This document shows, one piece after another, positions 8,988 to 17,721 of a DNA stretch of 64,000 bases. This DNA is from an uncultured Thermofilaceae archaeon (GTDB lineage: Archaea > Thermoproteota > Thermoprotei > Thermofilales > Thermofilaceae), in the NCBI GenBank assembly GCA_938036345.1, contig CALHPJ010000004.1, positions 1 to 64,000 on the forward strand, in the 5' to 3' direction. Both the position numbers and the translations under genes were made by a program. The notes below the pieces were generated by a model. It saw nothing but the letters and a program-made list of their open reading frames with translations. It did no database searches and was not told the origin of the DNA. The first letter of the stretch is position 1. Every line of letters begins with the position of its first letter.

Positions 8988-9887
8988 TTAGCTAAACTCT
9001 GCCGAGCGCGTCTTAATTAAGTTGTAGAGCACATTGGCTTCGCTATTTGCGCGTGCTAAAATGCTCGTGATCAAGTCGGGCACTGGTAATGCAGCGGCTA
9101 TAGCTAGAGAGCAGGCCTCCGTGTAAGCTTTCCTTAAAAGCACCGGCATAACCTCGCTAACCGGTATACACGCATTGAGGGCCAGGTTAAGAGCATACGA
9201 GTGAGCCTCCGCGACTCGCTTCGAGTAGATTTCGGGGTCTATCTCGATTTCATCTGGCTCTATAATTCTGTTAGCAAGAAATACTGCCTTAATTGGGAGC
9301 GAGACCTCTATGGGTTTTAACCCAAGTTTGCCCAGGAAATCGGCCAGCTCTGCCGATATTGTATCTCCCCTCTTTGCAACTATTGTATCGCTTGTAATCC
9401 ATATAGATCCTTCCTGGATCCTTATAGGTATTTTCAATTTGTTAAACAAGCTAATAATAGGGCCTGGGGAGAAACCCGTGTTTCCTGCTGGAACCATTAT
9501 ATCACTCGTAGCCACATCACCAGCTTTAGCCTGCCTCGTCATCCTGTACTCTTTCTTAAGGAAAATTATCAATGAAAACGGGTTTTCGCTAGTAAATATT
9601 ACTCCATTTTGCCTTCTGAGTTTACTCTCAATTTTGCTGAGGATTTGATTATCCATAACTATATTTTTAATAGCTAACAGGAAAATAGCATTTTTGATCA
9701 CTTTGAACGTTGCCCCAAGCTCCCTTAGTTTACGTCTGATACTGTGAAGCGTCTGAGCCGGAATTCCGGTGATATCTACAAGCAAGAAGTAAGGGTTCTG
9801 CTTCACCAAATCCAGATAAACCTTAACGGCGTTTACTTTGCGCTCCGGATACCTTCTCGACTTCACGGATCCTATCGCAACGCTCAT
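8988..9887 (-). CDS. rpl10: Ribosomal protein uL10 (P0), short form
   Basis: Stalk base protein that anchors L12 dimers to the large subunit. The rRNA-binding domain (YFLLVDITGIPAQTLHSIRRKLR) and the inserted domain (PAGNTGFSPGPIISLFNKLKIP) are clear. The C-terminal helices that carry L12 dimers are present, but the protein then ends at TRSAEFS. The acidic linker and GLGALFG-like tail usual in archaeal uL10 are missing, so it is about 300 residues instead of 330-340. The ATG at 9887 is preferred over TTG at 9896, which would sit inside uL1. It is the third gene of the uL11-uL1-uL10 unit. Confidence 0.9.
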   Translation of the reverse strand: MSVAIGSVKSRRYPERKVNAVKVYLDLVKQNPYFLLVDITGIPAQTLHSIRRKLRELGATFKVIKNAIFLLAIKNIVMDNQILSKIESKLRRQNGVIFTSENPFSLIIFLKKEYRMTRQAKAGDVATSDIMVPAGNTGFSPGPIISLFNKLKIPIRIQEGSIWITSDTIVAKRGDTISAELADFLGKLGLKPIEVSLPIKAVFLANRIIEPDEIEIDPEIYSKRVAEAHSYALNLALNACIPVSEVMPVLLRKAYTEACSLAIAAALPVPDLITSILARANSEANVLYNLIKTRSAEFS

Positions 9888-9888
9888 G

Positions 9889-10533
9889 CTACTCAACCTT
9901 AACTGGAGGCCCCATAGTGAGTTTAATGTAAATTTTTTCTATATTGTGGGGCTTAAACCTTCCTAGAAGGAAGTTAATAACCGCTAAGGCGTTCTCTCCT
10001 ACCTCTTTAGGGTCTTGAGTTTCGCTGCCTATTCTACATTGGACCTGGGGTTGATCCCTTATCCTGACTCGCACGGATCTTCTCGCTCTCTCAATAAGTG
10101 GCTTTAGATCAGCTGTTGAGGGAACCGGTTGAGGCATCTTACCCCTAGGTCCTAGGTATCTCCCCAAAGATCTACCGACGAATGGCATTAGATCCGCCTG
10201 CGCTATAAAGACATCGTAAGTTCTAGCTATCTTCTTGGCATCCTTTTTGCTTGAAGCAATTTTCTCTAAGATATCCCTAGTTATAATGGCATCGGCACCC
10301 GCCTCTCGAGCCTTCAAGGCCATATCCCCATCAGCGATAACTGCAACCTTAGCTAGTTTTTTAGGCGGAGGGTTGGGTAGCTGTATGAGCTCAGAGAACC
10401 GATTTTCCGGCTGTTTAATATCTACATCCCTAAGTTTAACTATTAACTCGTAGCTTTGGATAAACTTCCTCGGCTTCGATACCTCCCTAGCTTTCTTTAT
10501 AGCTTCAATCAAGCCTTCAAATTTAACACTCAC
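9889..10533 (-). CDS. rpl1: Ribosomal protein uL1
   Basis: Full-length archaeal L1 of 214 residues, which forms the mobile L1 stalk and in archaea can repress its own mRNA. The conserved segment FVGRSLGRYLGPRGKMPQPV is present, with the RNA-contacting region at the C terminus (KIYIKLTMGPPVKVE). The start is GTG overlapping the uL11 stop by four bases (GTGA), showing coupling. No obvious L1-binding mimic was worked out in the leader. Confidence 0.97.
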   Translation of the reverse strand: MSVKFEGLIEAIKKAREVSKPRKFIQSYELIVKLRDVDIKQPENRFSELIQLPNPPPKKLAKVAVIADGDMALKAREAGADAIITRDILEKIASSKKDAKKIARTYDVFIAQADLMPFVGRSLGRYLGPRGKMPQPVPSTADLKPLIERARRSVRVRIRDQPQVQCRIGSETQDPKEVGENALAVINFLLGRFKPHNIEKIYIKLTMGPPVKVE

Positions 10534-11042
10534 TTGGATTCACCCTCAATCTCGTATTTCAATATCACGTGATCGTATATTCCCATTTCCAACTCCTTTA
10601 TGAACTCTTTAGGAGTCTTGTTCTCGACTTTGACACCCATACTTTGACAAGTACCGACAACTGATTTAACAGCGCTTTTGAGAGTCTTCGCTCCTATATC
10701 GTTCATCTTCAACTTCGCTATCTTAATTACTGTTTCCAAAGGTAAATTACCCATAAAAGACTTTCCCGCCTGACTGGACCCTTTCTCCACTTTTAGTTCC
10801 TTTATTATTAAAGCGGCTGTTGTCGGTGTTCCTATTTCTACGTTAAAAGTTTTCTTTTCGACATCTACATCCACTTTAACGGGAACTCTCATTCCCGCGA
10901 AATCCTTAGTTAACTCGTTAATTTTCTTCACAACCTCTAACACATTGACGCCGAGCGGCCCTAGTGATGGACCGATGGGTGGGCCCGCGCTAGCCTTGCC
11001 TCCTTCAACTAAAAATTGAAAGGTTTTGATCTTTGCGGACAT
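10530..11042 (-). CDS. rpl11: Ribosomal protein uL11
   Basis: Archaeal L11 of 170 residues, part of the GTPase-associated centre. It shows the N-terminal KASAGPPIGPSLGPLGVNV and the C-terminal RNA-binding part (KMNDIGAKTLKSAVKSVVGTCQSMG). A strong Shine-Dalgarno, GAGGTGA, lies just before the ATG at 11042. It begins the uL11-uL1-uL10 group and follows uS19 by 14 bases, so it may be read through from the uL3 operon. Confidence 0.97.
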   Translation of the reverse strand: MSAKIKTFQFLVEGGKASAGPPIGPSLGPLGVNVLEVVKKINELTKDFAGMRVPVKVDVDVEKKTFNVEIGTPTTAALIIKELKVEKGSSQAGKSFMGNLPLETVIKIAKLKMNDIGAKTLKSAVKSVVGTCQSMGVKVENKTPKEFIKELEMGIYDHVILKYEIEGESK

Positions 11043-11056
11043 CTAGTCACCTCGGA

Positions 11057-11470
11057 TTACTTCAAAGGTAGAAACATTGACGACCTAGTAGCCTTTAGCC
11101 CCGGCTCGCCATGTTCAACCTTCTTGCACGTGGGTGCGAATTCGCCTAGGTAGTGCCCGATCATCTCGGCTCTTATCGTCACTGGCACATACTCTTTACC
11201 ATTGTGAACATGAACCGTTACTCCTACCATTTCCGGAAGAATCACTAAGTCGCGGACATGAGTTTTTATGGTGGGCTGCTTACCTGTTTCTTCTTTTATT
11301 TCTTTAGCTTTCCGAATTCTCTCCAGAAGTTTCCTGTGGCGTTCCTTTAACCCTCTTTTAAGCGTCCTCCTCTGTCTAGACGACAGCAAGTTCGCTAACT
11401 TGTCTAGCGTCAATGTTTGTAGCTCTTCGAGTGTTAAGCCCCTGTATCGGAATTCCCTTGCAGCGGCCAT
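11057..11470 (-). CDS. rps19: Ribosomal protein uS19
   Basis: Small-subunit head protein near the A site. It has the archaeal N-terminal extension ([15 protein letters not shown]) and the conserved core [26 protein letters not shown], which ends in [12 protein letters not shown]. The frame is open to GTG 11479, but GGGTGG stands as a ribosome-binding site before ATG 11470, which is chosen. In most archaea uS19 is followed by uL22, uS3, uL29 and the rest of the S10/spc cluster; here it is followed by uL11. Confidence 0.96.
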   Translation of the reverse strand: MAAAREFRYRGLTLEELQTLTLDKLANLLSSRQRRTLKRGLKERHRKLLERIRKAKEIKEETGKQPTIKTHVRDLVILPEMVGVTVHVHNGKEYVPVTIRAEMIGHYLGEFAPTCKKVEHGEPGLKATRSSMFLPLK

Positions 11471-11514
11471 ATTAACCACCCGGGAGTACCAGCATGCTGT
11501 TAAAAAAATTCACG

Positions 11515-12258
11515 TTAACCACTTGTTCCTCCTCCACCTCTTTTCCTTCCAGTTCTTCTCGCAGCTATATGCCCCACTTTCTGCCCTGGTGGAGCGTTAC
11601 GTGAAACAGGCGTTAGTCCCTTCGGATGGTGCCCTCCACCGGCCGGGTGAGCATAGGCACCCATTGCCTTCCCCCTAACAGTTGGATACTTGAAAGATTT
11701 AGCTCTGGATAAATGGTACATTTTACCAGCCTTCAGCATCGGTTTTTCTACTCTCCCACCGCCCGCTACAATACCGACAGTGGCTCGAGCGTGCGAACTT
11801 ACTTCCTTAACCTTTTTAGATGGAAGCTGAATCAATGTTTTACCATCCCTGTGGGCCAGCACAACTGCGTAAGTTCCGCTCGATCTAGCCACTTTGCCAC
11901 CGTCTCCAGGACGTATCTCAACGTTGCATACCAGGCTACCTTCGGGAATTTTCCCTATAGGAAGTATGTTACCCACGCTAACCGGTGCATTAGCTCCGTA
12001 GTACACCGCTTGCCCTATGGCTAGACCCTCAGGGGCCACCATGAGCATTTCCGCGCCATCTTCAAACTCTACTCGAGCTACAGGGTAGCCTCTTCCAGGG
12101 TCGTGGAGAAGCTCTTTAACCCTACCAGCTATGACCTTATCGTAAATTTCCTCCATTTTGAAGGGTCTGTAGGTTACTTCGCCTACCTTTTTCCAAGCAG
12201 GGTTTCGAAAGACGGACCCTCCTCGACCACGCCTTTGAACTAACAACCTTTTCCCCAT
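11515..12258 (-). CDS. rpl2: Ribosomal protein uL2
   Basis: Full-length L2 of 247 residues, which lies at the subunit interface near the peptidyl-transferase centre. It has the N-terminal LLVQRRGRGGSVFRNP, a central SH3/OB-like body, and the functional C-terminal region VRGKAMGAYAHPAGGGHHPKG with the conserved histidine of AGGGHH, ending in the basic TGRKRGGGGTSG tail. GGTGA precedes the ATG. It follows uL23 in the standard order. Confidence 0.98.
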   Translation of the reverse strand: MGKRLLVQRRGRGGSVFRNPAWKKVGEVTYRPFKMEEIYDKVIAGRVKELLHDPGRGYPVARVEFEDGAEMLMVAPEGLAIGQAVYYGANAPVSVGNILPIGKIPEGSLVCNVEIRPGDGGKVARSSGTYAVVLAHRDGKTLIQLPSKKVKEVSSHARATVGIVAGGGRVEKPMLKAGKMYHLSRAKSFKYPTVRGKAMGAYAHPAGGGHHPKGLTPVSRNAPPGQKVGHIAARRTGRKRGGGGTSG

Positions 12259-12269
12259 GTTAACTCACC

Positions 12270-12530
12270 CTATAGCACACCCATCCTGCTTAATACATCT
12301 GCCGCGTTGTATTCGGGTTCTAGCTTAACATAAGCCTTTTTATCGCCTGTAGGAGTTATCAGAGTATCAACTCTGGCTACCTTAACTCCGAAGAGCTTCT
12401 CCACTGCTTCCTTTATTTGCTTTTTATTGGCTTCCCTCGCCACTATCAGTGTCAATACATTGTTCTTCTCAGCCAGCATTAGGGATTTTTCGGTTAAATG
12501 GGGGCGTACTATAACCTGAGCGGGTTCCAT
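12270..12530 (-). CDS. rpl23: Ribosomal protein uL23
   Basis: The 86-residue L23 at the exit tunnel, docking site for SRP and NAC. It has VIVRPHLTEKSLMLAEKNN and the C-terminal KKAYVKLEPEYNAADVLSRMG. GGGTGG lies before the ATG, and its start overlaps the end of uL4 by 22 bases. Confidence 0.97.
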   Translation of the reverse strand: MEPAQVIVRPHLTEKSLMLAEKNNVLTLIVAREANKKQIKEAVEKLFGVKVARVDTLITPTGDKKAYVKLEPEYNAADVLSRMGVL

Positions 12531-13309
12531 ATTTCCACCCCCTCAAACCTCTTGGCCAATTCATTTACAGCGGAGACTGTATAGAGGGTCAGCCTCCCCG
12601 GCACGCCCCCTGGAGCAAGATCCACTACATTGAGCAGCCTCGCGCTTGTGACGTCTACGCCTGGTAACCCGCGTGCTGCTAGGGCGACTTCCGCGCCTTC
12701 GGATGCTACAATTAGTAAACTTTTAGGAACTTTATATTTTCTCCCCCTCATTTTGCCTTTTCCCGCTCTTACTCTTTTGTTCTTCGCAGCTCTTTCCACA
12801 TCTTCCCATAAGCCTAATGCCATAAGCGTTTTCCTAACATCTCTAGACTTGGTCAGTTTTTCGAAGTCGTCTACGATGACGGGAGGGATCTGCTTTACCG
12901 AATCTACCCTGTGCCCACGCGCTTTGATTATTTCGGGAATAGCCGTGGCCGCGAGAGCCGATATCGTTGCTAACCTTTTCTCTTTTTCGTTGATATACTC
13001 TTTTATTTTCTTGTCCGTCCTTGGCGGATGAGCTTTTCTGCCCCCCACTGCTTGAGGTACAAAAGCCGCTCTACTGCTCCCTTTAATGCGCGGGACCCTT
13101 GCTACTCCATGGCCGACGCCCCAGCTTACAGCTGTGGTACGCTTTCCGGCCAATGGGTCTGTGCCTTTCGGTTGCAGTCTGGAGGTTAGAAGTGCATGCA
13201 CAGCTCTCCTGATAATGTCGCGCCTTATCGGCGCTAAAAATACCGTTGGTAGGTGAAGAGTGCCAACGACATTCCCCTCTAGATCGTAGACATTCACTTC
13301 GTAACTCAC
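12509..13309 (-). CDS. rpl4: Ribosomal protein uL4
   Basis: Archaeal L4 of 266 residues, lining the exit tunnel through its long loop. The loop region GVARVPRIKGSSRAAFVPQA and the conserved GGRKAHPPRTDKKI are seen. The start is GTG, whose first base overlaps the uL3 stop; a GGTGA site lies 9 bases upstream within uL3. Confidence 0.97.
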   Translation of the reverse strand: MSYEVNVYDLEGNVVGTLHLPTVFLAPIRRDIIRRAVHALLTSRLQPKGTDPLAGKRTTAVSWGVGHGVARVPRIKGSSRAAFVPQAVGGRKAHPPRTDKKIKEYINEKEKRLATISALAATAIPEIIKARGHRVDSVKQIPPVIVDDFEKLTKSRDVRKTLMALGLWEDVERAAKNKRVRAGKGKMRGRKYKVPKSLLIVASEGAEVALAARGLPGVDVTSARLLNVVDLAPGGVPGRLTLYTVSAVNELAKRFEGVEIWNPLRL

Positions 13310-14316
13310 TAGCCCTCACCTTCCTTTATAGGGTTACTACTCACGTACACGATTCTTGGTTCCTCTCGAACAACTTTCGGAGGCCTTATCGCAAGCCTGA
13401 CTCTAATTAACCTTTTAACTGGCCCTGGTACCGTGCCTTCTAGCAGTATGTAGCCACTTTTCACAATACCGTAGTGGGGCCATCCCCCTTGAGGATTTAT
13501 ATCAGGGCTTGGTTTATTCTCGACTCTTAGAACCCTTTTGTTGTACTCTGTTCGCTGGTGAAAACCGAGTTGCCCGGGGAAAGGCGTTGTGAACATTATT
13601 GCCGGTTTCTTAGGACCTACCGACCCTATCCTTCTGCTGCCCTTCCTATGTTTATGCCATCTGGGCATCTCCTTGACGCCGAACCTTTTGAGAACCCCCT
13701 GGAACCCCTTGCCCTTAGTGACTGATAATACGTCTACATACTGCCCTGCCGATAGAACCTCGCTTACAGCAACCTCCTTGCCTAGAATGTTTAGCGCGTA
13801 GGTTAAAGCGTCCTTTGGCTTACCACCTACCTTTATTTCCAAGAGTTCCGGCTTCTTTTTACCCAATCCACTGTTACGAGGCTGTGTGGCTACTAGTACC
13901 CTTACCTCATCCGTTTCGTTCATTATTCTCTCTATTTCTTTACTTTGCTTATCGAAAATGTCCTTTTTAGGTATCGTGAATACTCTTTCAAGGTCCTTAG
14001 GTATTTGTTTGGCCCAGACCTCGGTCAAGCTTTTCAGACCGTATGGGGTTTTGCGGTATAGTCTAATTGCCACTACACGGAGGGGTGGGGTTTCTATAAC
14101 GGTGGCTACTTTTACCACTTCCTGCCCGTAGAGCGGGCTGTGAGAATTGTCTTCGATTTTCACTACATGCAGTACTCCCACTTTATAACCAGCAAAGCCA
14201 AGCAGCTGGGGTTTCTCGCTTTCACCCCATCTCCTTACCCTGGCCACTATGCTTCTGGCTCTCTTCCTAGGGTAATATGCCATTGAGCCACGCCGTGGTC
14301 TTCGATGCTTTGCCAT
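13309..14316 (-). CDS. rpl3: Ribosomal protein uL3
   Basis: Archaeal L3 of 335 residues near the peptidyl-transferase centre. It starts with KHRRPRRGSMAYYPRKRA and has the conserved segment KGFQGVLKRFGVKEMPRWHKH, with the W finger followed by the HQRTEYNKRVL region. It is the first ribosomal gene in the minus-strand operon uL3-uL4-uL23-uL2-uS19 and is preceded by the SPOUT methylase, the usual archaeal arrangement. Confidence 0.98.
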   Translation of the reverse strand: MAKHRRPRRGSMAYYPRKRARSIVARVRRWGESEKPQLLGFAGYKVGVLHVVKIEDNSHSPLYGQEVVKVATVIETPPLRVVAIRLYRKTPYGLKSLTEVWAKQIPKDLERVFTIPKKDIFDKQSKEIERIMNETDEVRVLVATQPRNSGLGKKKPELLEIKVGGKPKDALTYALNILGKEVAVSEVLSAGQYVDVLSVTKGKGFQGVLKRFGVKEMPRWHKHRKGSRRIGSVGPKKPAIMFTTPFPGQLGFHQRTEYNKRVLRVENKPSPDINPQGGWPHYGIVKSGYILLEGTVPGPVKRLIRVRLAIRPPKVVREEPRIVYVSSNPIKEGEG

Positions 14317-14355
14317 GCTAACTCCCTGCGCCGTTAGCGCGCTTTCCTTTTAAAT

Positions 14356-15222
14356 TTATTTTTCCACGCTACTTAGAATGTAATCAAGCACCGCCAGGGT
14401 TACCGGTAGTGCCTCCTCAGTTCTAATGGTAAATACTCCCTGTTTTGGAACCATGTTTACAACGTAATCGAAGCACTCCTTAACCTCCAGTCCCTCCTCG
14501 GCCGCCAATTCGAATAACCCTTTGTCCCTCGTTCCAAAGAAAATAGCTATACCCCCTTTGGTATAGGCGTCGACTGCCAGTTTACCGGCAACGTCGCTAA
14601 CGGGCTCGCCTAACCTGGAAGTTGCTATCCTTACGTAGTCCTTGCATATTTTTACAGCGACGTGTAAGTTAGCCGCGTTAGTCACTGTGTATCCCCAGTA
14701 GTAAGGCACCGAAGATCTATCCACTACCTTCATCGGGTTGGTAAGAGCGACTGTTACGCGCTCTCCCACCTTAGCTTTTCCTAGAACTTTGACTGGTTCA
14801 GAGAAACCGACATCAACATAGAGCCACTCGCCAGCTACACTCAACACAATCCCTTCCCTGAACTCACAAGCGAAACCTCTTCCGCCAGACGATAGAGGGT
14901 GGTGAGGAGATTGTAGTGGAGGTATCACGCCTACGAACTTGAGCGATGGGCTCATGGAAATAGCCCTTCGTCTAAGGTACTGGGGGGTTTCCGCGTATCT
15001 CAGTATTTCAGACACTGGAGTGGGAGGCCCGAAGACTAGGATTTCCTCAACGCGAAAAACTGCCAGATAGCGGGCAATAAGCCCCACTCTAAATGTGCTA
15101 AGTCTTTCATCTTCGCCCAAAAATATCGTTGAAGGTATTACTACACGTCTTTTTATTTTCGGCCGGGGAGGGGGATTCCTGGTCTGAGCTTCCCTCTCCC
15201 TTAGATAATTCACTCTAACCAC
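14356..15222 (-). CDS. SPOUT-family RNA methyltransferase (COG2106-like)
   Basis: A 288-residue protein of the predicted SPOUT methylase family that sits directly upstream of uL3 in many archaea. The N terminus carries RRVVIPSTIFLGEDERLSTFRVG and VEEILVFGPPTP, an OB-like insert is in the middle, and the knot region lies towards the C terminus (GIAIFFGTRDKGLFELAAEEG, ending in the hydrophobic EALPVTLAVLDYILS). It probably methylates rRNA, perhaps uridine N3, but the target is inferred from relatives and location. Confidence 0.85.
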   Translation of the reverse strand: MVRVNYLREREAQTRNPPPRPKIKRRVVIPSTIFLGEDERLSTFRVGLIARYLAVFRVEEILVFGPPTPVSEILRYAETPQYLRRRAISMSPSLKFVGVIPPLQSPHHPLSSGGRGFACEFREGIVLSVAGEWLYVDVGFSEPVKVLGKAKVGERVTVALTNPMKVVDRSSVPYYWGYTVTNAANLHVAVKICKDYVRIATSRLGEPVSDVAGKLAVDAYTKGGIAIFFGTRDKGLFELAAEEGLEVKECFDYVVNMVPKQGVFTIRTEEALPVTLAVLDYILSSVEK

Positions 15223-15236
15223 TGCGAGCTGGTTTC

Positions 15237-15359
15237 TTACTTTGTCTTAGACTTTTTCTCAGCCTTTGCTTTCTGCTTTTCCTTCTCCTCTTTAGCACCT
15301 CCGGCGGATTCCCCTTTACCGATGTCAAAGAATATGGATGTTCTTTGCCTACCACCCAT
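15237..15359 (-). CDS. Small lysine-rich protein, possible eS25 N-terminal part
   Basis: A 40-residue frame, too short for usual gene finders, between the SPOUT gene and a small winged-helix gene on the same strand. It starts MGGRQRTSIFFDIGKGES and has a highly charged tail with many KAK/KEK steps ending KSKTK. MGG followed by a lysine-rich tail is how crenarchaeal eS25 begins. The neighbouring gene looks like the winged-helix half of such a protein, but in reversed order. The identity is tentative; it may instead be an independent small nucleic-acid-binding protein. Confidence 0.5.
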   Translation of the reverse strand: MGGRQRTSIFFDIGKGESAGGAKEEKEKQKAKAEKKSKTK

Positions 15360-15392
15360 ATGAGTAGCAGGGAAAAAGCCGTTTAAAAATTT

Positions 15393-15617
15393 TTAAGGCT
15401 GGGCTTCCTCCGACAGCCCCCAGTATGCCACCTTTCCTCTCTTGATCTCTCTAATTTTACCCTCCCTGAGGAGCAGCCTCAGTATGTAGAAGGCCTGCGA
15501 GTGACTAATGCCTAGCTCCTTAACTATAGTTGAAGTTGGGGCCTCACCATGATCCCGTAAAAACCTCAGCACTTTTTCCTTCCTGTCTATGACCTGAGTA
15601 GTCACTCTTCTTGGCAT
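15393..15617 (-). CDS. Small winged-helix protein
   Basis: A 74-residue protein made of one winged-helix domain: KEKVLRFLRDHGEAPTSTIV, a helix-turn-helix around KELGISHSQAFYILRLLLREG, and a beta wing (KIREIKRGKVAYWGLS). It could be a small transcription factor or, given the ribosomal operon, an eS25-like ribosomal protein lacking its lysine-rich N terminus. A TATA-like TTTAATTAT lies about 20 bases upstream of the ATG, so this gene probably begins the uL3 operon. Confidence 0.7.
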   Translation of the reverse strand: MPRRVTTQVIDRKEKVLRFLRDHGEAPTSTIVKELGISHSQAFYILRLLLREGKIREIKRGKVAYWGLSEEAQP

Positions 15618-15725
15618 ACTGTGTTGCGGATAATTAAACGGCGTTAATAATTATTTCTATTGGCTGTAACTTTTATGCAACCTTATATAGGGTAAGGCAA
15701 GCTCAGGGACCTGTGGGAAGTAACA

Positions 15726-17174
15726 TTACCGGCCTAGGATTCTACTTACTGACGGATACATTTCGGTGAGTTGTTCGCGTAATAGCAACTGTTGATACTG
15801 AATCATTATCCCCACAGCTAGAAGTATCCCTATACCTGTACCCAAGGTCCCTAGGATATCACTGACTACGGCTATGATCCCCACCGTTGCACCGCTTAGT
15901 ACCGTAAGCGGCCAAACATAGGTGCTCAGTATGGACTCAAGGACTTTTGTGGATGACCTAAAACCTGGTACTTGAAGTTCGGCTTTAACTAGCTGCTCAG
16001 CTTGCGCGCTCGGATCCATCCCGGTCGCCGCTACCCATATCAGAGAAAAGATTACGCAGAGCGATACGAACAATAGCGCGTAAATTAAAACATGGAGCGG
16101 GTCTTCAAGCAACGACCAAACGCCTCTCGGCGCAGTTAGATAGTATACCAGGGAGGGCTTTAGTGGGATAAGCTGACCCTCCGTAGAGTTATATTTAACG
16201 AATAAATTCAGCCAGGGATTTGAATTGTCGGGATTGAACCTGCCCCAAATGGCCCTGGCCAGTATGTGTACGTTAGCGTAAACAGCTGAGACGAGTATTA
16301 CCGGTAAATTCGAGACATAGAGAAACTTGAGGGGCACCTTTGTCCTAATTCCTCCATAGCGTGTGGCTGAAACCGGGATTTCTATTCTCATACTCTCCAA
16401 ATAAGTTAAAGCCAGGAGCAGCATAATCATGGAGATTAACCCTAGCAGGTCTGGGTAACCTGATCGCCTTGCGGCAAGTTGCAGCAGTAAAGTGCTGTTT
16501 CCCGTCGAAGCGTATGTGAAGGTTGCATGAAATATCGATGGGACTAAACCTACAAAAAGCTCATCTCCCACAGGCCCCACTGGGGAGAACATCTCCCAGA
16601 ACACTTGTTGAGCAACCCCCGCAGCTATGAAAAGGCTCACGGCGCTCCCGATTCCCCAGCCCTTCTCCATCATGTCGTCCATTAGCATGACAACTAGCGT
16701 GGCTACGACTAGCTGTGATAGCACGATAGCCTGGGACGCTAATGACAACGCCCCGTAGGCGCCGCCCCAGATGTAACCTACGGCCTCGATCACAGCGAAA
16801 ACTAACGTTAGGAGTTTTTGAACACCGGCGTAAAGCCTCCTGCCCTCTCTCGTTGATAGATCCAGCTCTATAAGCCCGCTGCCGACGAGGAGCTGCCAGA
16901 TAATGCCGGCCGTAATCAGGGGACCGATACCTAACTCCATCAGCGTACCCCTACGCGACGCCATAACCACTTGAAACAAAAGAAGTGGCTGGTACCCTTG
17001 CTCACTCCAGTGTATTCCGTACAAGGGAACTTGGCTCATCGCCAAGTAGAGCACCAGTATCAAGGCTGTCCAAAATAACCTCTCACTGAGTTTAAGCCTG
17101 CGCGAGGGTGGAGGTGCTTCTGGGATTAGTTTAAACAAAGGGGTTAAGGAGGCATAGGAGGGCAATCTACTCAC
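15726..17174 (-). CDS. secY: Protein translocase subunit SecY
   Basis: The central channel subunit of the Sec61/SecYEG translocon, 482 residues with about ten membrane helices. It has the archaeal N terminus (LKLSERLFWTALILVLYLAMSQVPLYGI), the plug region after helix 1, and the conserved LQVPGFRSS and C-terminal loop GTGIGILLAVGIMIQYQQLL. Its start overlaps the end of uL15 by 8 bases, the standard uL15-secY pairing. The adk gene that often follows secY is not here. Confidence 0.97.
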   Translation of the reverse strand: MSRLPSYASLTPLFKLIPEAPPPSRRLKLSERLFWTALILVLYLAMSQVPLYGIHWSEQGYQPLLLFQVVMASRRGTLMELGIGPLITAGIIWQLLVGSGLIELDLSTREGRRLYAGVQKLLTLVFAVIEAVGYIWGGAYGALSLASQAIVLSQLVVATLVVMLMDDMMEKGWGIGSAVSLFIAAGVAQQVFWEMFSPVGPVGDELFVGLVPSIFHATFTYASTGNSTLLLQLAARRSGYPDLLGLISMIMLLLALTYLESMRIEIPVSATRYGGIRTKVPLKFLYVSNLPVILVSAVYANVHILARAIWGRFNPDNSNPWLNLFVKYNSTEGQLIPLKPSLVYYLTAPRGVWSLLEDPLHVLIYALLFVSLCVIFSLIWVAATGMDPSAQAEQLVKAELQVPGFRSSTKVLESILSTYVWPLTVLSGATVGIIAVVSDILGTLGTGIGILLAVGIMIQYQQLLLREQLTEMYPSVSRILGR

Positions 17175-17616
17175 CTTTTACGCCGATGAACGAGCCGCCG
17201 GCTTCCTCGATCTTACGTACCGCGTTTTCGGTTGCCTTGAGCGCGTAGACAACAAGCGGCTTGGTAACCCTGCCACTACCCCCCACCTTGTTATAGCCAA
17301 GCTTCAATAAATCCACGTGTATCTTCCCTTCTTCAATTCTAGCTAATCCACGTTTAACCATTTCTTCAACGATCTCATCGAGTTCGCCGACATTTATTAT
17401 TTTCCAGCTCGGCACTAGGGACGGATGGCGGGTGAAGCCATGTTTGCCAAAGTATTCCTTGTTGTATGTCATCACCCACGTCCATTTATGCTTGTGAAAA
17501 CCCGCCCTCCCTCTGCCGCCCTTTCTCCCGCTCCTCCGATGCTGTCCAACACGCCCCCAACCGTGTGTTCGAGACCCTCTGTAATACTTCGATTTCTTTT
17601 CCCTACGCACGACCAT
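17167..17616 (-). CDS. rpl15: Ribosomal protein uL15
   Basis: Archaeal L15 of 149 residues. The glycine/arginine-rich N terminus (SRTHGWGRVGQHRRSGRKGG) and the C-terminal domain ending in EEAGGSFIGVKGE are typical. The frame is open to 17697, but L15 begins at VVRREKKSKYYRGSRTHG, so ATG 17616 is chosen; GGAGGT lies 15 bases upstream. It is divergent from uS5, which is unusual because the two are normally in one operon. Confidence 0.95.
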   Translation of the reverse strand: MVVRREKKSKYYRGSRTHGWGRVGQHRRSGRKGGRGRAGFHKHKWTWVMTYNKEYFGKHGFTRHPSLVPSWKIINVGELDEIVEEMVKRGLARIEEGKIHVDLLKLGYNKVGGSGRVTKPLVVYALKATENAVRKIEEAGGSFIGVKGE

Positions 17617-17650
17617 GGCCAAATCCCAGTGACCTCCAGCTGTATGCACA

Positions 17651-17706
17651 TTTATATATTGCTTCGCCTTCGAGGAGCCGCTCCCCACTAGTAGCAAAAT
17701 TTAAAG
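17651..17706. promoter_or_regulatory. Divergent promoters for uL15-secY and uS5-uL30
   Basis: Two TATA-like elements lie between the divergent genes. TTTATATATT (17651-17660), read on the minus strand, lies upstream of uL15. AAAATTTAAAG (17696-17706), read on the plus strand, is about 25 bases before the uS5 start codons, fitting a leaderless transcript. The positions are visible in sequence; promoter function is inferred. Confidence 0.45.
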
Positions 17707-17721
17707 TATGATAACCTAGTA

